DNA from: Casuarina equisetifolia
Lineage: Eukaryota; Streptophyta; Magnoliopsida; Fagales; Casuarinaceae
DNA: 64,000 bases
Assembly (NCBI GenBank): GCA_028551475.1
Contig: CM052358.1
Span: 19,060,853-19,124,852, forward strand
Direction: 5' to 3'
The notes beneath the pieces were generated by a model that worked only from the letters and a program-made list of their open reading frames with translations, searched no databases and was not told the DNA's origin. Shown here in pieces: positions 31,860-42,998 of the stretch (positions within the stretch are counted from its first letter, which is position 1; every line of letters begins with the position of its first letter). Both the position numbers and the translations under genes were made by a program.

Positions 31860-33600
31860 CAGATGAATGCTTGTGTGCTGTAATTAACTAGAGTAGCCAC
31901 CTTTGAATTTGGCATATGTTGTGATATCTCCCGTTGTAGTGCGCTGGTTTTTCATGGAAGCTTTTCTGTTTAGGAAAGAAATGCTACCAAGAATGTCTAT
32001 CCATCAAGACTTATTTTTTGTCCTTTCAATGCTCTTATATTTACAGAAATGTGAGACATGCCCATCATTCGTCATTCAGTAAAAGTTTTGCATATTGAAA
32101 AATTTCCTTCTGCGTCACTAAATAAGTCACCCATCTAATTCACCAACCGACGGGTCACCAAGAATGCCACTTCTGAACAGATGTTGTGAAGGTACTTCCA
32201 CGATGTCTTTCTCTAGAAAGGGATGGAATGTCACATCGCAGGTTCAATCTCTACATCTAGGTATCGGAGTTATCTAAAACAAGTCCTTTTGAAAGACTTC
32301 TCAACTTGGTTCGTGCATAAACTCCTTTATTGGCAGAAAAAGGTGAACCAAAAAAAATGCAAATTCTAGAATTTCCACCAGAAGAGGAAAATATAAAAAT
32401 CATAATAGTGCTAAAGACCTTAAATTTCTCCTCCTAAGACCAAGTTGTTAAGGCCAAAGTTCTGAGGAAAAAGATAAAATTGGTCCGAACCTTTCATTCT
32501 GTCATATAGTGACAACCGGTTTGTGAATCCTTACTATCTTCAACTTACTGATGCACATGGATGATTCTTTTATATTTTGCTTATTCAATAAACTTTGCTA
32601 TTATCATTATTATTAGCTTTCTTTCAAATTAAAATACACCCGGAATAGAAAACAAAAAAGAAATTGTAGGAAGAACCTTCCAAACATGACTTTAATAGAT
32701 CCACTTATTCTTGAAAATAATCGGATACTTATCTTATGGTAGCATTTAAGTTCAGTAACCAAAACTTAAGAGTTCACAGAACTTGAACCTTTTAGGGAGA
32801 TTGTAAACGGCAGATCATTTTCCACATTCCTTCAACTTTACAGCTTGTCGGGTTTGGCAAAACGGCATACTCTTCCCTACCAAATGGTCCATCATCTGTC
32901 CACTGCAAAACAAGGTCTTGTTTATCTTAGGGAAGTATAACTTGTATCGTTTCACAAAGTATACCTCTTACAAAATAAATTATTTTCACAATTTTTGAAG
33001 GATATTTTATATTTTGAGAGAAAAAAGCCTACACAATTTTTTTGAAACTATTAAAAACAAGGCCGCTGCCACATCATCATGTCATGTCACCTGGACATGT
33101 TAGCATGCCATGTCAGCCCTATGGATCGAAAGATGCGATCGTTGTATCCACCTCTTCTGCACAAAACACCACCAACCCTAGCTAGTGGCGTCAAGTATCA
33201 GGCCAAGAAAGGAAATCCTTAATTGTGGAAAATCCAGCACCAACCACCATTGCACAAAGAAAGGAAATTCTTCCCAAAATTATCGCAAATCAAACCAGTT
33301 TTATAACAACTTTCCTTCCACACTGATCATCAAATTTTCGAAGATAATCCAAGTTTATTATCTCTTCGAATTGCATTTATTGGAATACCATGTATAGGAT
33401 TTACAGTAGGTCTATACAAATTGATCTCTATGTACATGTTTCATCGTCAAATTCAAATACAACTTCATATTTCTCTGTTCCTGGTTTCGGTGGGTATAGG
33501 GTTTGCTGTGCTTGGTTCTTCTTCAAGAAATGTTGCGAGTTTCTTGGGGGTTTTACCTTCTATCTTGGTATCAGACAACCTATCAGCGAAAGTCATCAAT
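31860..33600. other. Intergenic, possible orphan exon
   Basis: The first 200 bases are the 3' end of the DUF662 gene. On the minus strand near 32800-32925 an acceptor-like TTTTGCAG is followed by an open frame reading WTDDGPFGREEYAVLPNP and ending SPTAA-style at a TAA stop; it may be a last exon of an unrecognised gene. No partner exons were found. The rest is AT-rich. Confidence 0.3.
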
Positions 33601-33629
33601 TTCGTTGTCAATCCCACTTAAAATGAACA

Positions 33630-34116
33630 CCCTTTCCTTCCCCGCTCAACTTGAGAACCAGTCCAGACCGGCCAAAAATCTCTTTGTTCCAGTTGTTGGA
33701 GTGCACTTGGAGGGACACCATACGAGGATTACCCCTACCCTCCTAAGAGCCAATTGCTGCCAATCCTCGATGGCTTGTATCCCCATCCCAACAAGTTCAT
33801 AACCGAGACAGATAAAGGAGGGTCGATTGTCTGTGTCACCAATCCTGCCTTCAACGACTATTGGCGCTTTTGCGACCAAACATGCTAGGTTGGGTTCTAA
33901 ACACATCTTCAGACGTAATTGTCACTAGCCTCTCCAAATTCAAAAGCCCCTTCGATCCCTGGCATGCTTTGGCTGTAAAGTTAGCAACCCAAAGCACTGC
34001 ACGCACTTTATCCCTTTGGCTACGTCTTCAAGCCATCATGAGAGGTCATCAGTTAGTGACAGAATTCCTTCAGGATGTCAACAATCTCACTGACCAACTC
34101 GTTATTGTCGTAGAAC
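33630..34116 (+). mobile_element. Copia gag fragment (fossil)
   Basis: Plus-strand codons resemble the gag region of plant copia elements, with motifs such as WHALAVKLATQSTARTLSLW and a following VTEFLQDVNNLTDQL stretch. No LTR, primer site or pol part was found nearby. It is broken (several breaks) and stops at a junction with ABCG-derived DNA near 34117. Age cannot be estimated from one fragment. Confidence 0.6.
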
Positions 34117-34613
34117 CTATCCATACATCATCGGAGAAATGTAGGGAGGCAATGTCATCTATGCGCCAAGACAAGAGTGGATTTTTAATCTCTTAGATAT
34201 AGGAAATAATCAGCAGTTTTTCAACATAATCTTCATCAGCTCACAAAGATACAGATATTATAGATATAGGCAACAGATAACTTTGATAAGAAAATACTTG
34301 TAACAGTGGAAAAGAGAAGGATTTCTAACCTTTGGAAACAATGAATCCTCCAATCACAAACACCATTAGCAATGTAAACGTGTCAAGTGTATTCGCAACA
34401 ACCTGCGTTCTTCCAGCGGCTGCAATGAAACGGAAGAGGCAGAGTGCCATCTGATGTATGCCAAAAAAAGCCAAGAACTGTTTGAAGAACGTAAAGATAT
34501 AGGAAGTGTGTCAATAGAAAAACCTTTCGATTTTTCTATCTATTAAATTCCAATCCTTATCATGCATCGAAGAGCTGAAACTGCAAGAACAAAAATATGG
34601 TACTTGCCTCGTG
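34117..34613 (-). pseudogene. Displaced copy of ABCG exon 8 with parts of its flanking introns
   Basis: This segment matches 47281-47797 in the same orientation, spanning exon 8 of the ABCG gene, both adjoining introns and the edge of exon 9. One gap removes about 18 bases near 34142. The exon copy still reads [20 protein letters not shown] on the minus strand. As introns are included it arose by DNA duplication. It joins an AVT3-type pseudogene on the right and a copia gag scrap on the left. Confidence 0.85.
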
Positions 34614-34615
34614 CA

Positions 34616-35339
34616 AATCGCAGTCCTCCTACGGAGGTGATTGCTGTCCTCTCTGAAAACGAGAATTCACTTCCCACCATTTGCTCTACATCTTCTTTAA
34701 CCACAATTGCCGCGGCTAACATGTTAAAAATATTGGCAAAGATGCTAAAAGGTGCTAGAGCTGATAGGCTGCCACCTTATGACAAGCCAATTTCGATTGG
34801 TAGTAACAGAACTATATAAAAGGCCATGCTCAGACTGTGGCCTCTGAATATTGATGAAAGATTTTGTGCGATGAATACTAGATATGCCACTGAACCTCCA
34901 AATTGCAAAATCAAAATAAGGAAATCTGATAGAAAACCTCCTGTCTTTCTCTTTTGCATTTATGACCCAAGTCACATTAGGTTTTCAACCTTTATAATGA
35001 AATCTCACTTTCATTATAGCTTAAAGCCCAAAACAGCAGACAGGGACTGACGAGAAAATAAAGAAACAACAAAAAGTTGATAAATGAACTAACAAGGGGG
35101 AGCATGCAGTAGTAGCTGGAAACTGCAGCAATGAAAACGCCAAGCAACCCGGCAGCCCAACTGGCAAAATTGAAAGTGAAAGGAAGTCCCAAGATGCCGG
35201 TACCGAGGACGGAAACTAATATGTTTCACAGAGCTTGAGCTGTGGAAGCTGCACCCATCGATGAAGATTCCATCAAAGGGGCTGCAACCCCTTCTGAAAC
35301 AGTTTCTGAACGAATAACTTCCACAGAAGTTGCAAGCAT
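34616..35339 (-). pseudogene. AVT3-type vacuolar amino-acid transporter, broken
   Basis: ATG at 35339-35337 starts MLATSVEVIRSETVSEGVAA, followed by the first transmembrane helix GTGILGLPFTFNFASWAAGL and then VSSYYCMLPL. Further on are GGSVAYLVFIAQNLSSIF, PIEIGLS and SLSALAPFSIFANIFNMLAA, then IVVKED. These are hallmarks of plant AVT3/ANTL amino-acid permeases of the AAAP family, which export neutral amino acids from the vacuole. It is disabled: an in-frame TGA follows AQAL before the first helix, a second stop interrupts after IEIGLS, the part between MLPLV and TGGFLSDFLI is missing or intronic, and the C-terminal half is lost where ABCG-derived DNA begins at 34613. Confidence 0.7.
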
Positions 35340-35550
35340 GATTATAGACTACACAGGGTAAACACTAGAGCCACATCCAAAGTGATACCACCCCTATTAC
35401 TAGCAGGAGGGTGTACCTTCTATTCTCCCCAGTATAATTATCATAATTATCACTTGTTGAGGCATGACTGACAGATAAGACTCGGTAGTTGCATTTGGAC
35501 AGGGTCTTGCCCAAACCCCCTTTCCAATTGCTGCACGATCCCGGGAACAT

Positions 35551-36345
35551 TCAGATGGCCTCCAAACCATAGGGTTGGCAAACACAGTCTATAGCATGAA
35601 TTAGTTTTCTCCTCGGCCCCACTGGATTTGCACCCATATCCTTGAGCTTCTTCATGGTCAAATTCACTAACTGAAATTTACTAACACTCTTCCTCTGGAA
35701 AATCCTCACGAACTGACTCAGTCCAAGTGATGCTAACCACCTGCTCAATCCACCAGCTTTTTGAAGATTCCTCTCAAGATTTGAGGCCCTGAGCCTTTGA
35801 TTTAGCAACATTCCCCCATCAAGGACAACACTAGGGCAACATAATCGTCTAGGCCGCCTGATCACTTTTGAGGCATCAGAAACCCCAAATCGTTTAAAAT
35901 TGTTTGAGACACCAATTTGGTCTGGCTTTCTCACTTCTGTTCTCAAATCTAGCATTGGTGGCTTGGCCAATGTTGGTATGTCTTCAGCATGAGCTTTTCC
36001 TGCAAACTGAATGCCCTGTTTAGGAGCCAATGACACCGGCTTCTCTCTTTCCTGAACTGAAGGCATTCTGGGACATACGTCATCAACTGAAGGTTGTATT
36101 TGGTTACTCACTGATTTTTGGGTAGCAGTTTGTGGCTGATTTGGTCCCATGCTTGTTGTCAGTTTTTTGGCAGGAGGTAGAGAAGGCACCAAAATGGTGA
36201 TTCTCTGCCTTTTCACGATCACCCAACTATCTTCTCCCTGGAGGTCCATATCGTTATTGGACTTTGACAAGTCAATGCGGCCACCATGCATGTTATTCTT
36301 GTTTGTGGGAATTGCCACATGCTGGCTTTGCTTTGTTTTCACCAT
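35551..36345 (-). CDS. SAM-domain protein
   Basis: A single open frame of 264 residues runs from ATG at 36345-36343 to TGA at 35553-35551. The N-terminal half is hydrophilic and low-complexity, with the plant-conserved patch DSWVIVKRQRITILVPSLPP at about residues 40-59. The C-terminal 70 residues form a sterile alpha motif (GGLSRWLASLGLSQFVRIFQ, then FQLVNLTMKKLKDMGA and GPRRKLIHAIDCV). SAM domains mediate protein or RNA contacts; plant members of this group have no assigned reaction that I know. A 5'-UTR intron is possible: an acceptor-like CTAGCAG lies about 10 bases upstream of the ATG. The frame is intact. Confidence 0.85.
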   Translation of the reverse strand: MVKTKQSQHVAIPTNKNNMHGGRIDLSKSNNDMDLQGEDSWVIVKRQRITILVPSLPPAKKLTTSMGPNQPQTATQKSVSNQIQPSVDDVCPRMPSVQEREKPVSLAPKQGIQFAGKAHAEDIPTLAKPPMLDLRTEVRKPDQIGVSNNFKRFGVSDASKVIRRPRRLCCPSVVLDGGMLLNQRLRASNLERNLQKAGGLSRWLASLGLSQFVRIFQRKSVSKFQLVNLTMKKLKDMGANPVGPRRKLIHAIDCVCQPYGLEAI

Positions 36346-37259
36346 CAGTAGAGAATCTGCTAGTTATACCTAACATAATAGACTCAGGATATTCAATGTC
36401 TGTTGGATTTTGATTATAGCCTGACAATTAAAGACTAAACTGGGGAGGATGACGAGGGGAATTGAGATAATAGAAAGTATGCAATTAGATGGAAGCAAAG
36501 AGTAGCACAAATAAAAGTAAATGGTTCAACGTTGTTTTATTTTTATAGGAGAAGCAATTAGTTTATCACTCTGTTTAACAAAGAACACGACCTGAACACA
36601 CATATATATATATGCCAGTCAAAACTTCAGTTCAATACACTGAAAATTCCTAATATACTAGTTTTCACAAGGTAAAATTTTTCTTTCTTTTAAATTCAAT
36701 TCCTTATTTACTGCCTATTTTTCTCTCATAGATATATCTTTAATGCTATCGCAACAATTTTCTCCATTCTGACAAAAGGGGGTGCAAGTACTTATTATAT
36801 GTGTTATAATTGTTATTTCGATAATTATTACTATTTTTATTACTACGTCATATATATTCACAACTTACCTTCAGCATTGTGACAGACCAAAAAAAAAAGA
36901 CGAAAATCTTTACCAGTAAATAGTAATGCTGGCATTTTTATTATTCACAATGATATGTATCCAGTCATTTTGGCCTTCAAGTATTTGATTCCCAAAATGC
37001 AAACAATTGGTCTAAGTTTTAGGTATAGTGAGGCTCGCTATTTGTGAAAGAAGAGTCCTTATATGTTCTTTGAGAACACCAATACAAGTTCGAGCCACAG
37101 TTCAAAACTTAAAAGTATTCTACGATGGAAAGAGATTAAGAAACTTGGAATTTGATCTAAGTTGGTTAGGATGGACCTCATTTAACTGAAAGTTGGTCAA
37201 AGCCATGAGAGTGCATGAATAGTTAATTTCTGTACTTAATAAATAAATAAATAATGTAT

Positions 37260-37385
37260 ATATGACTAATTGTTAGGTAGAAGGAAGGGAAGGGGGGTTG
37301 TGAGGGGTGATTTGAACACAAGACCTTAGGGTCTTCCACCGATAAACTTGATACCAAGCTGTTGGTCCGGTTTTGTACTTGATAT
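37260..37385 (-). repeat. tRNA-derived SINE-like scrap
   Basis: Read on the minus strand, TTGGTATCAAGTTTATCGG resembles a pol III A box and GTTCAAATC about 35 bases later fits the B box consensus GTTCRANNC. The cloverleaf is not complete, so it is not a tRNA gene. No poly-A or target duplication was confirmed. Confidence 0.35.
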
Positions 37386-38999
37386 TTACAGGCATTATAT
37401 TTTGCATTCGAATCATAAACTCAGGCAACGCACAGAAAGTTTGATTAGGATCATGTTTGAAACTTCAATCAAAGTGGGCCATCAGAAATCTAACACAATG
37501 ATACCATAAGCACACACCCTACAAGGAGTTCTGATATAGCAACAAAAGTACCAAATAAAAAATTACTTTAAGCAAAATGACAACTAAAACATGTTGAAAA
37601 TGTGGCATGGAGCATTAAGCATGGAGGAAACAAAAATATGTTCCAACATCACTCGTGTTCAAAGTGGGAAACAGATTGAACAGTCCATTCCATCTGCCTA
37701 ATCGTAAGCCAGGTAAATAAAGTTTGCCTCTGAGAAGTGTCAAATACAAATACCCACAATGACAGAGGTGATAACAAGTTTTCGTGTGTGAGGTTTTGCA
37801 CAAAGTTCTGCTACAAAAGGCTCCACCAAGAATCTGTAATTTTCAACCACTTCTATGTCTCCCGATATGTCCCTTTTCCCTTCTAAGGCTCCCAATGGAA
37901 GATTAAAATCATATGAGCAAGATCATTCGCAGCGTACAAGGCTATTGATGTGTGCTTCTTCAGTTAATTAGAATTAAGTCAATTTTAGTGCATATATATG
38001 CAGCATGGTTGATGGAGCAATGGATGCTGTTTTGTAATTGTCAATATTGCATATTCAACTAGTTCATTAGAGACTGCACCTCCAAATTATTGATCACAAA
38101 CCAAACAGTATATTTACGTCTTGACTGTTCCCTTTTCTGACTCTAAGACATTTAACCTGTAAAAATCTGTTTTATTAAAACATCTATTGGCACTTATGAC
38201 TCGAAGTCATCATCTTTTATGCTGTCAATTTCAAGGGTTCTACAATATGGAATACAGATATGTGCAATTGTAGCCTTTTCAACTATTCAAACCCTGAACT
38301 AATCACTAACCTTGCAAGAATTATATTTACGTATTTTGCAGATTGCATCAAGTCAGTTGAGTTTCCGAATTTTGAGAAGCTGAACAACTAAATGATCGAA
38401 AAATTAAACATTATCACATTCCTTTCGAGCTCGAAAACTCAAAAATCTGCGCTTGTTTGCATGTGCCTAAACAACCGCTTTATAACCCAAATTTAGCCAC
38501 GACAATGCACAACACCATGGCCGGTTCGTTATCCACCAGTAAAGTACGCAGATAGAGTTTTTGTGAAACGAAATTATGCATATCAGAAGAGAAATCACAA
38601 AGCGGAAGACAGAGCGGAGAAAATTACCAGTGGTTGGTGCAGTGACTGAAAGCTGGAAAGACCTAAAGAACAAGAACGGAGGATTAGATCTAGATGATGA
38701 AGGCAAGGCTTTGAAATGCAAGAGAAGGCCAGATTGGTAAGTACTGTGCAAGTCGCCGATTTATCCAGAGAGAAGGAAGATTCGGGGACTGCAGTTTGGT
38801 TTGAAGTTAAATTTATCAATCTGGGGAAGGGCCTGCAGTTTCGCCTGGGTGGATTGCATTGTAAGCTAATTGGTGGGAAGACGAGAATAAGTCGCCGTAA
38901 TAGATTCCTGATTGCCTTCGTCGACGGCCCGACGGACTTCTTTTAAGCGCGAAATTAGCGACTTCTTTTACGTCGCCTTAATAAATAGGTTACTAATTA

Positions 39000-39770
39000 A
39001 TACGATTTCAGACTGTGAAATTATCGATAAATAAATCAATAATCAGTTTTAAAGCATTAAAGCACTTATGCTTCCATGAAAACAAACAATCTCCTAAATG
39101 AATATGGGCGTTAAATATTTTTGATAAAAATAACCAATATTTGCCAATAAATACTAGTTTTAGTTAAGAACAAGTATTGTTTGAATAGGTACAATTTCAA
39201 ACCGTGAAGTTTTAATGCATTAAAGCCACCGTAGAAGACTAACTCTACTTGTGCTTCCATCAAAATAAACGTCTCCTAAACTAATATAGGCATTAAATAT
39301 TGTCCATAAAAATAATCAATATTTGTCATCAAGTACTTGATTCAGTTAGCAATAAATATTATTTGAAGACTTTTTTAGTTTTAAATTTAGAGGATAGTAG
39401 GTATTTGTGTTTATTAAAACACTCTCCTAAATAATGTCAACACAAATAATTAACATTTATCAAAAAGTATTGGTTCAGTTAGGAACAAGTATTATTTGAA
39501 GGCTTTTTAGTTTTAAGCTTAGAGGATGGAAGGTATTTGTGTGTTATTAAAAAATTAATAGTTTTTACGAAAAATAATTAATATTGTTAGTAGGTATAGT
39601 TAATATGGGGATTAACTATTGTCAATACAAACAATTAACATTTATTAATAAGTATTGGTTCAGTTAGGAACAAGCATTATTTGAAGGCTTTTTTAGTTTT
39701 AAGTTTAGAGGATGGAAGGTATTTGTGTTTATTTAAAAAATTATTATTTTTTGCGAAAAATAATTAACAT
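39000..39770 (+). repeat. Imperfect tandem repeat, about four units of 150-185 bp
   Basis: Units start near 39107, 39289, 39437 and 39618. Shared parts are a TTAACATTTAT or CAATATTTG core, GGTTCAGTTAGGAACAAG, ATTATTTGAAGGCTTTTT, and AGAGGATGGAAGGTATTTGT. The last two units are the most alike. It lies about 400 bp upstream of the SPX-RING start codon. Confidence 0.8.
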
Positions 39771-40167
39771 TTTTGGTTGTTGTCGGGGAGGAATGAGCGG
39801 TGTAAGTATGGCGGACGAGCTTTGGTCGGACGCTATCGAGATCATATCCAACAGAACATTCACGAGATGCACTGCATGTATGACCGAGTATGGGAACATT
39901 TACAGAGACAGAGAAACCTAGGAAAATGTTGCCTTGGAAGCTCGAGTTGAAGATAAAAATTAGAAAAACCAGAGGGACTCGTGGTTGGTTATGGTTGAAG
40001 GATTCCAGCCACTATCTGGCAACGCGTTTACAACCTTTGCTTCCAAAGAAATCTGAAACCGCCTACCTTTTCTCATCGACAAATGGAAAAGTGAGCTCGG
40101 GGTTTACAAGACCCTTGAAGACAATCTTTTTCTTCTACCAAAGGTTGGGTTTGCGGATGCTGAGAAA

Positions 40168-41921
40168 ATGAAATTTGGAGAGATTTTTTCTGAGTATCTG
40201 CAGGGTGACCAGGAGCGGTTCTTGGAGAAATGTTCCCATGTTGAATACAAGCGCCTCAAGAAAGTCCTCAAGAGCTGCCGGAGTTGCAGACAGTGCGGTG
40301 ATTCTTGGAATTCTGAATGTCAAAGTGAATCTTGCCCACGTAGGTTTTTGTTATATTTTAAGCCTCTACGCTTACAGGCTATTCCGTTGATCACAATTTT
40401 TCATCTTCTTATTCGCATTCTTCAAATTTTGGGATTTGGGGAAAGACAGTAAATCGTTCTGATTGGCAAAGCAATGGACGTTAAGGTATCGGTTTTATGC
40501 TAAAAATGATTATGGGAATCATGGGTTGGCCTCTCTCTGCTTTTGCATGAAGGAAAGAAGGCGAATTTTTGCTGATTCGTTTTGAGGAGATGTACGATTA
40601 TTCCTGGCGGCAGTTTAGTCATTAAAGGCTTTATCAATATCTGTTTCTTATGTTTTAGTCATTAAAAGATTCACAGTTTGATGTCTTTTGCATGGCCGTT
40701 TTGTTATGCGATAATTGATTTTGCTTCTTGGACATGCCAAACTTATTATTTTCTTATTAGTGCTTTGAAACTGTGTTTTCTGCAGTGTGTGATCAGGAGT
40801 TCTTTTCTGAGTTGACAAAGGAAGCTTCAGACATATCTGGTTGCTTTAGTTCAAGAGTTAAGCATCTCCTTCATCTTCATGTTGCAACTGGGATGCGGAG
40901 ATATTTACTGAGTCTGCGTCAATGTTTCAAGAATGATCAACAAGCCATGGTGCTGGAAGGACAAAAGCTGGTCGAATATGTCACAATGAACGCGATTGCA
41001 ATCAGAAAAATCCTTAAGAAATATGATAAAGTATGCTCAAGATTTAGGTGCTCACTTTCCTTTCTAATTTGATTGATGTTGCTGTATAAAAAGCACTAAT
41101 TTTTAGTTTTTTGCATCTTCTGTTTCAGATTCATGGTTCTGCAAATGGGAGGAACTTTAAATCAAAGTTGCGGGCTGAACACATTGAACTTTTGCAGTCA
41201 CCATGGCTTATAGAATTGGGTGCTTTTTATTTGAATTTTGCTGGATCAAATGGAGAGCTCAATGATTTTTCTGGCCAATGTTCTTGTGATTTTAATGCTG
41301 TCCCGCCCGTAATGGTGTTGACGCTTCCGCAATCTGTAAAGCTAGAATACGATCTAACTTGTGCTATTTGTTTGGTAAGATCTTACTTTCAGTTGCATTT
41401 CTAAGGAACGAAATTGAGCATTTTGTATGTGTTCCCTTATGTGTCAAATAATCCTTTCACAGGATATCGTGTTTAATCCCTATGCTTTGACCTGCGGTCA
41501 TCTCTTTTGCAAGTCATGTGCTTGCTCAGCTGCTTCTGTGTTGATTTTTCAAGGCCTTAAAGCTGCAAGTCCAGAAGCAAGGTGTCCAATTTGCAGAGAG
41601 GTTTGTATTTAGTGTCTGGAAAAACTATGAAGAATTATTGAATCAAAAAGGGCTTGATCTAGACATTTTATCCTTCCTGATGTAGGCCGGAGTCTATACA
41701 AAGGCAGTTCACATGTTAGAACTGGATCTGCTCTTGAAAAAAAGGTGAGGAGTCTTAAAACCTCCTTTCTTCGTTCAGATATTTCACCATTTCTGTTCGC
41801 TAAAGCTTCTTACAGGTGCAAGGACTACTGGAAGGAAAGGTTAACTGCAGAACGTGCCGAGATGCTGAAGCAATCGAAGGAGTACTGGGATTTACAGACT
41901 ACATACGCCATTGGGTTTTGA
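40168..41921 (+). CDS. SPX-RING E3 ubiquitin ligase, BAH1-like / NLA family
   Basis: Six exons, 40168-40339, 40786-41030, 41129-41374, 41463-41600, 41686-41744 and 41816-41921, join in frame into 321 residues, the usual family length. The N-terminal SPX domain (MKFGEIFSEYLQGDQERFLE, SHVEYKRLKKVLKSC, then NAIAIRKILKKYDK) binds inositol pyrophosphates and reports phosphate status in characterised members. The RING finger (CAICL, CGHLFCKSC, CPICRE) recruits an E2; Arabidopsis NLA/BAH1 ubiquitinates phosphate and nitrate transporters at the plasma membrane. The C-terminus reads ERAEMLKQSKEYWDLQ, typical of the family. All donors and acceptors are canonical. No miR827 target was seen in the 400 bases upstream, unlike NLA itself. 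The gene looks intact. Confidence 0.93.
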
Positions 41922-42998
41922 TATGATAAAATTTACTAGGTCTGGAGGTGCCCTGCAGTATCTTTGGTCAGAATTTTACTTGAAGGTCATGACCAGCTCT
42001 TGACTGAGATATGTGCTAGAAAGAAAACAGTGCAATGGCTGCTGGACATGCAATTTTCTGAGTATGGACATAGCTTTCTAAGTATCCCTGTTCGCTATTT
42101 TCGACCTTTTCTGTTTGGCTTTTCATAATGAGATTTGAACTCTGTAGTCCTTTTCAAATGACGGCTGCACTCTATATGACATTGTTTGTCTGTGTAAGGA
42201 TGTGCAAATTGCAGCACATTGGAAACCCGAAAAGATCATTCTTTCTTTTCTTTTTTTTTTCCTATTTTTCTTTCTTTTTCTTTTCTTTTGATTTGTGTTC
42301 TTTTTTGTGCGAAGTTTGAATTCTTTTCACAATGATGTGGTCAAGATTAGAACATGGGCATAGCACCCTTAATGGATCATTCTTTTAAAGTGGACTTTAC
42401 AAGTTCTCCATAATAAGGCCAAAGACGAAAAATGTAAATCAAGTTATATTTTTTTCTCTATTTTTTTTTTCTTTGGATACTAAAAAGGGCTTTCAAAAAA
42501 GTAAACTTCTAGTTTCTCTTATGACTAGGATTTCAAGCATGGTTTACATTTTCTTGCAAACTAATGTACAAGTGAAGGAAGTTTTAATTAAATCAAATAT
42601 GTTCATTGTAGGCACAAAGTTTTTGGAGGCCGAAAACATTTACAGATACCTTCCCTAAAGAAGTATTTCCAGAATTAACCGTATTTGGACACATAAAGAA
42701 GGATAAGTTAAATATTGAAAGGTTTTTTGACATTCTCTCAGCCATAAATGTTACAAAATGATAGAAGAAATGCTGGGTTTGTAACAAACTCTCTTCTGAT
42801 CTATTGTTTAAGAGTACAAAGCAAGTTTGAAAAGAAATCCAGGTAGAAAAAAAAAGGAAAAAATTACAAAAAAGAGAATGAAAATTTGTATATCCTTATT
42901 GATTGGCTACAACTACTAATCTGTAAAGTCTATACATTCTCAGGCTTCTCCGGTGCACCCATGGAAAGAATAAATAAAAAATAAAAAAAGAAAGTTCC
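41922..42998. other. Convergent 3' regions of the SPX-RING and ABCG genes
   Basis: The two genes face each other across about 1.1 kb. It contains T-rich runs near 42240-42300 and presumably both polyadenylation sites. The frames at 42128, 42473 and 42593 look like chance. Confidence 0.5.

Larger units (their letters stand above)
36346..40167. other. Long intergenic stretch between the SAM and SPX-RING genes
   Basis: It holds the 5' side of the SAM gene (a possible UTR exon near 38640-38700 is a guess), a tRNA-like SINE scrap at 37260-37385 and a tandem repeat at 39000-39770. Other frames, including the 76-codon one at 38716, match nothing I know. Confidence 0.45.

Noticed and set aside
39790-40167. 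Upstream coding exon for the SPX-RING gene (43 codons starting MSGVSMADELWSD)
   Set aside because: It is out of frame with the SPX start and separated by stops. The family begins with MKFGE, which is at 40168.
42128-42319. Hydrophobic 63-codon frame between convergent genes
   Set aside because: The phenylalanine run is coded by a T-rich tract, with no other support.
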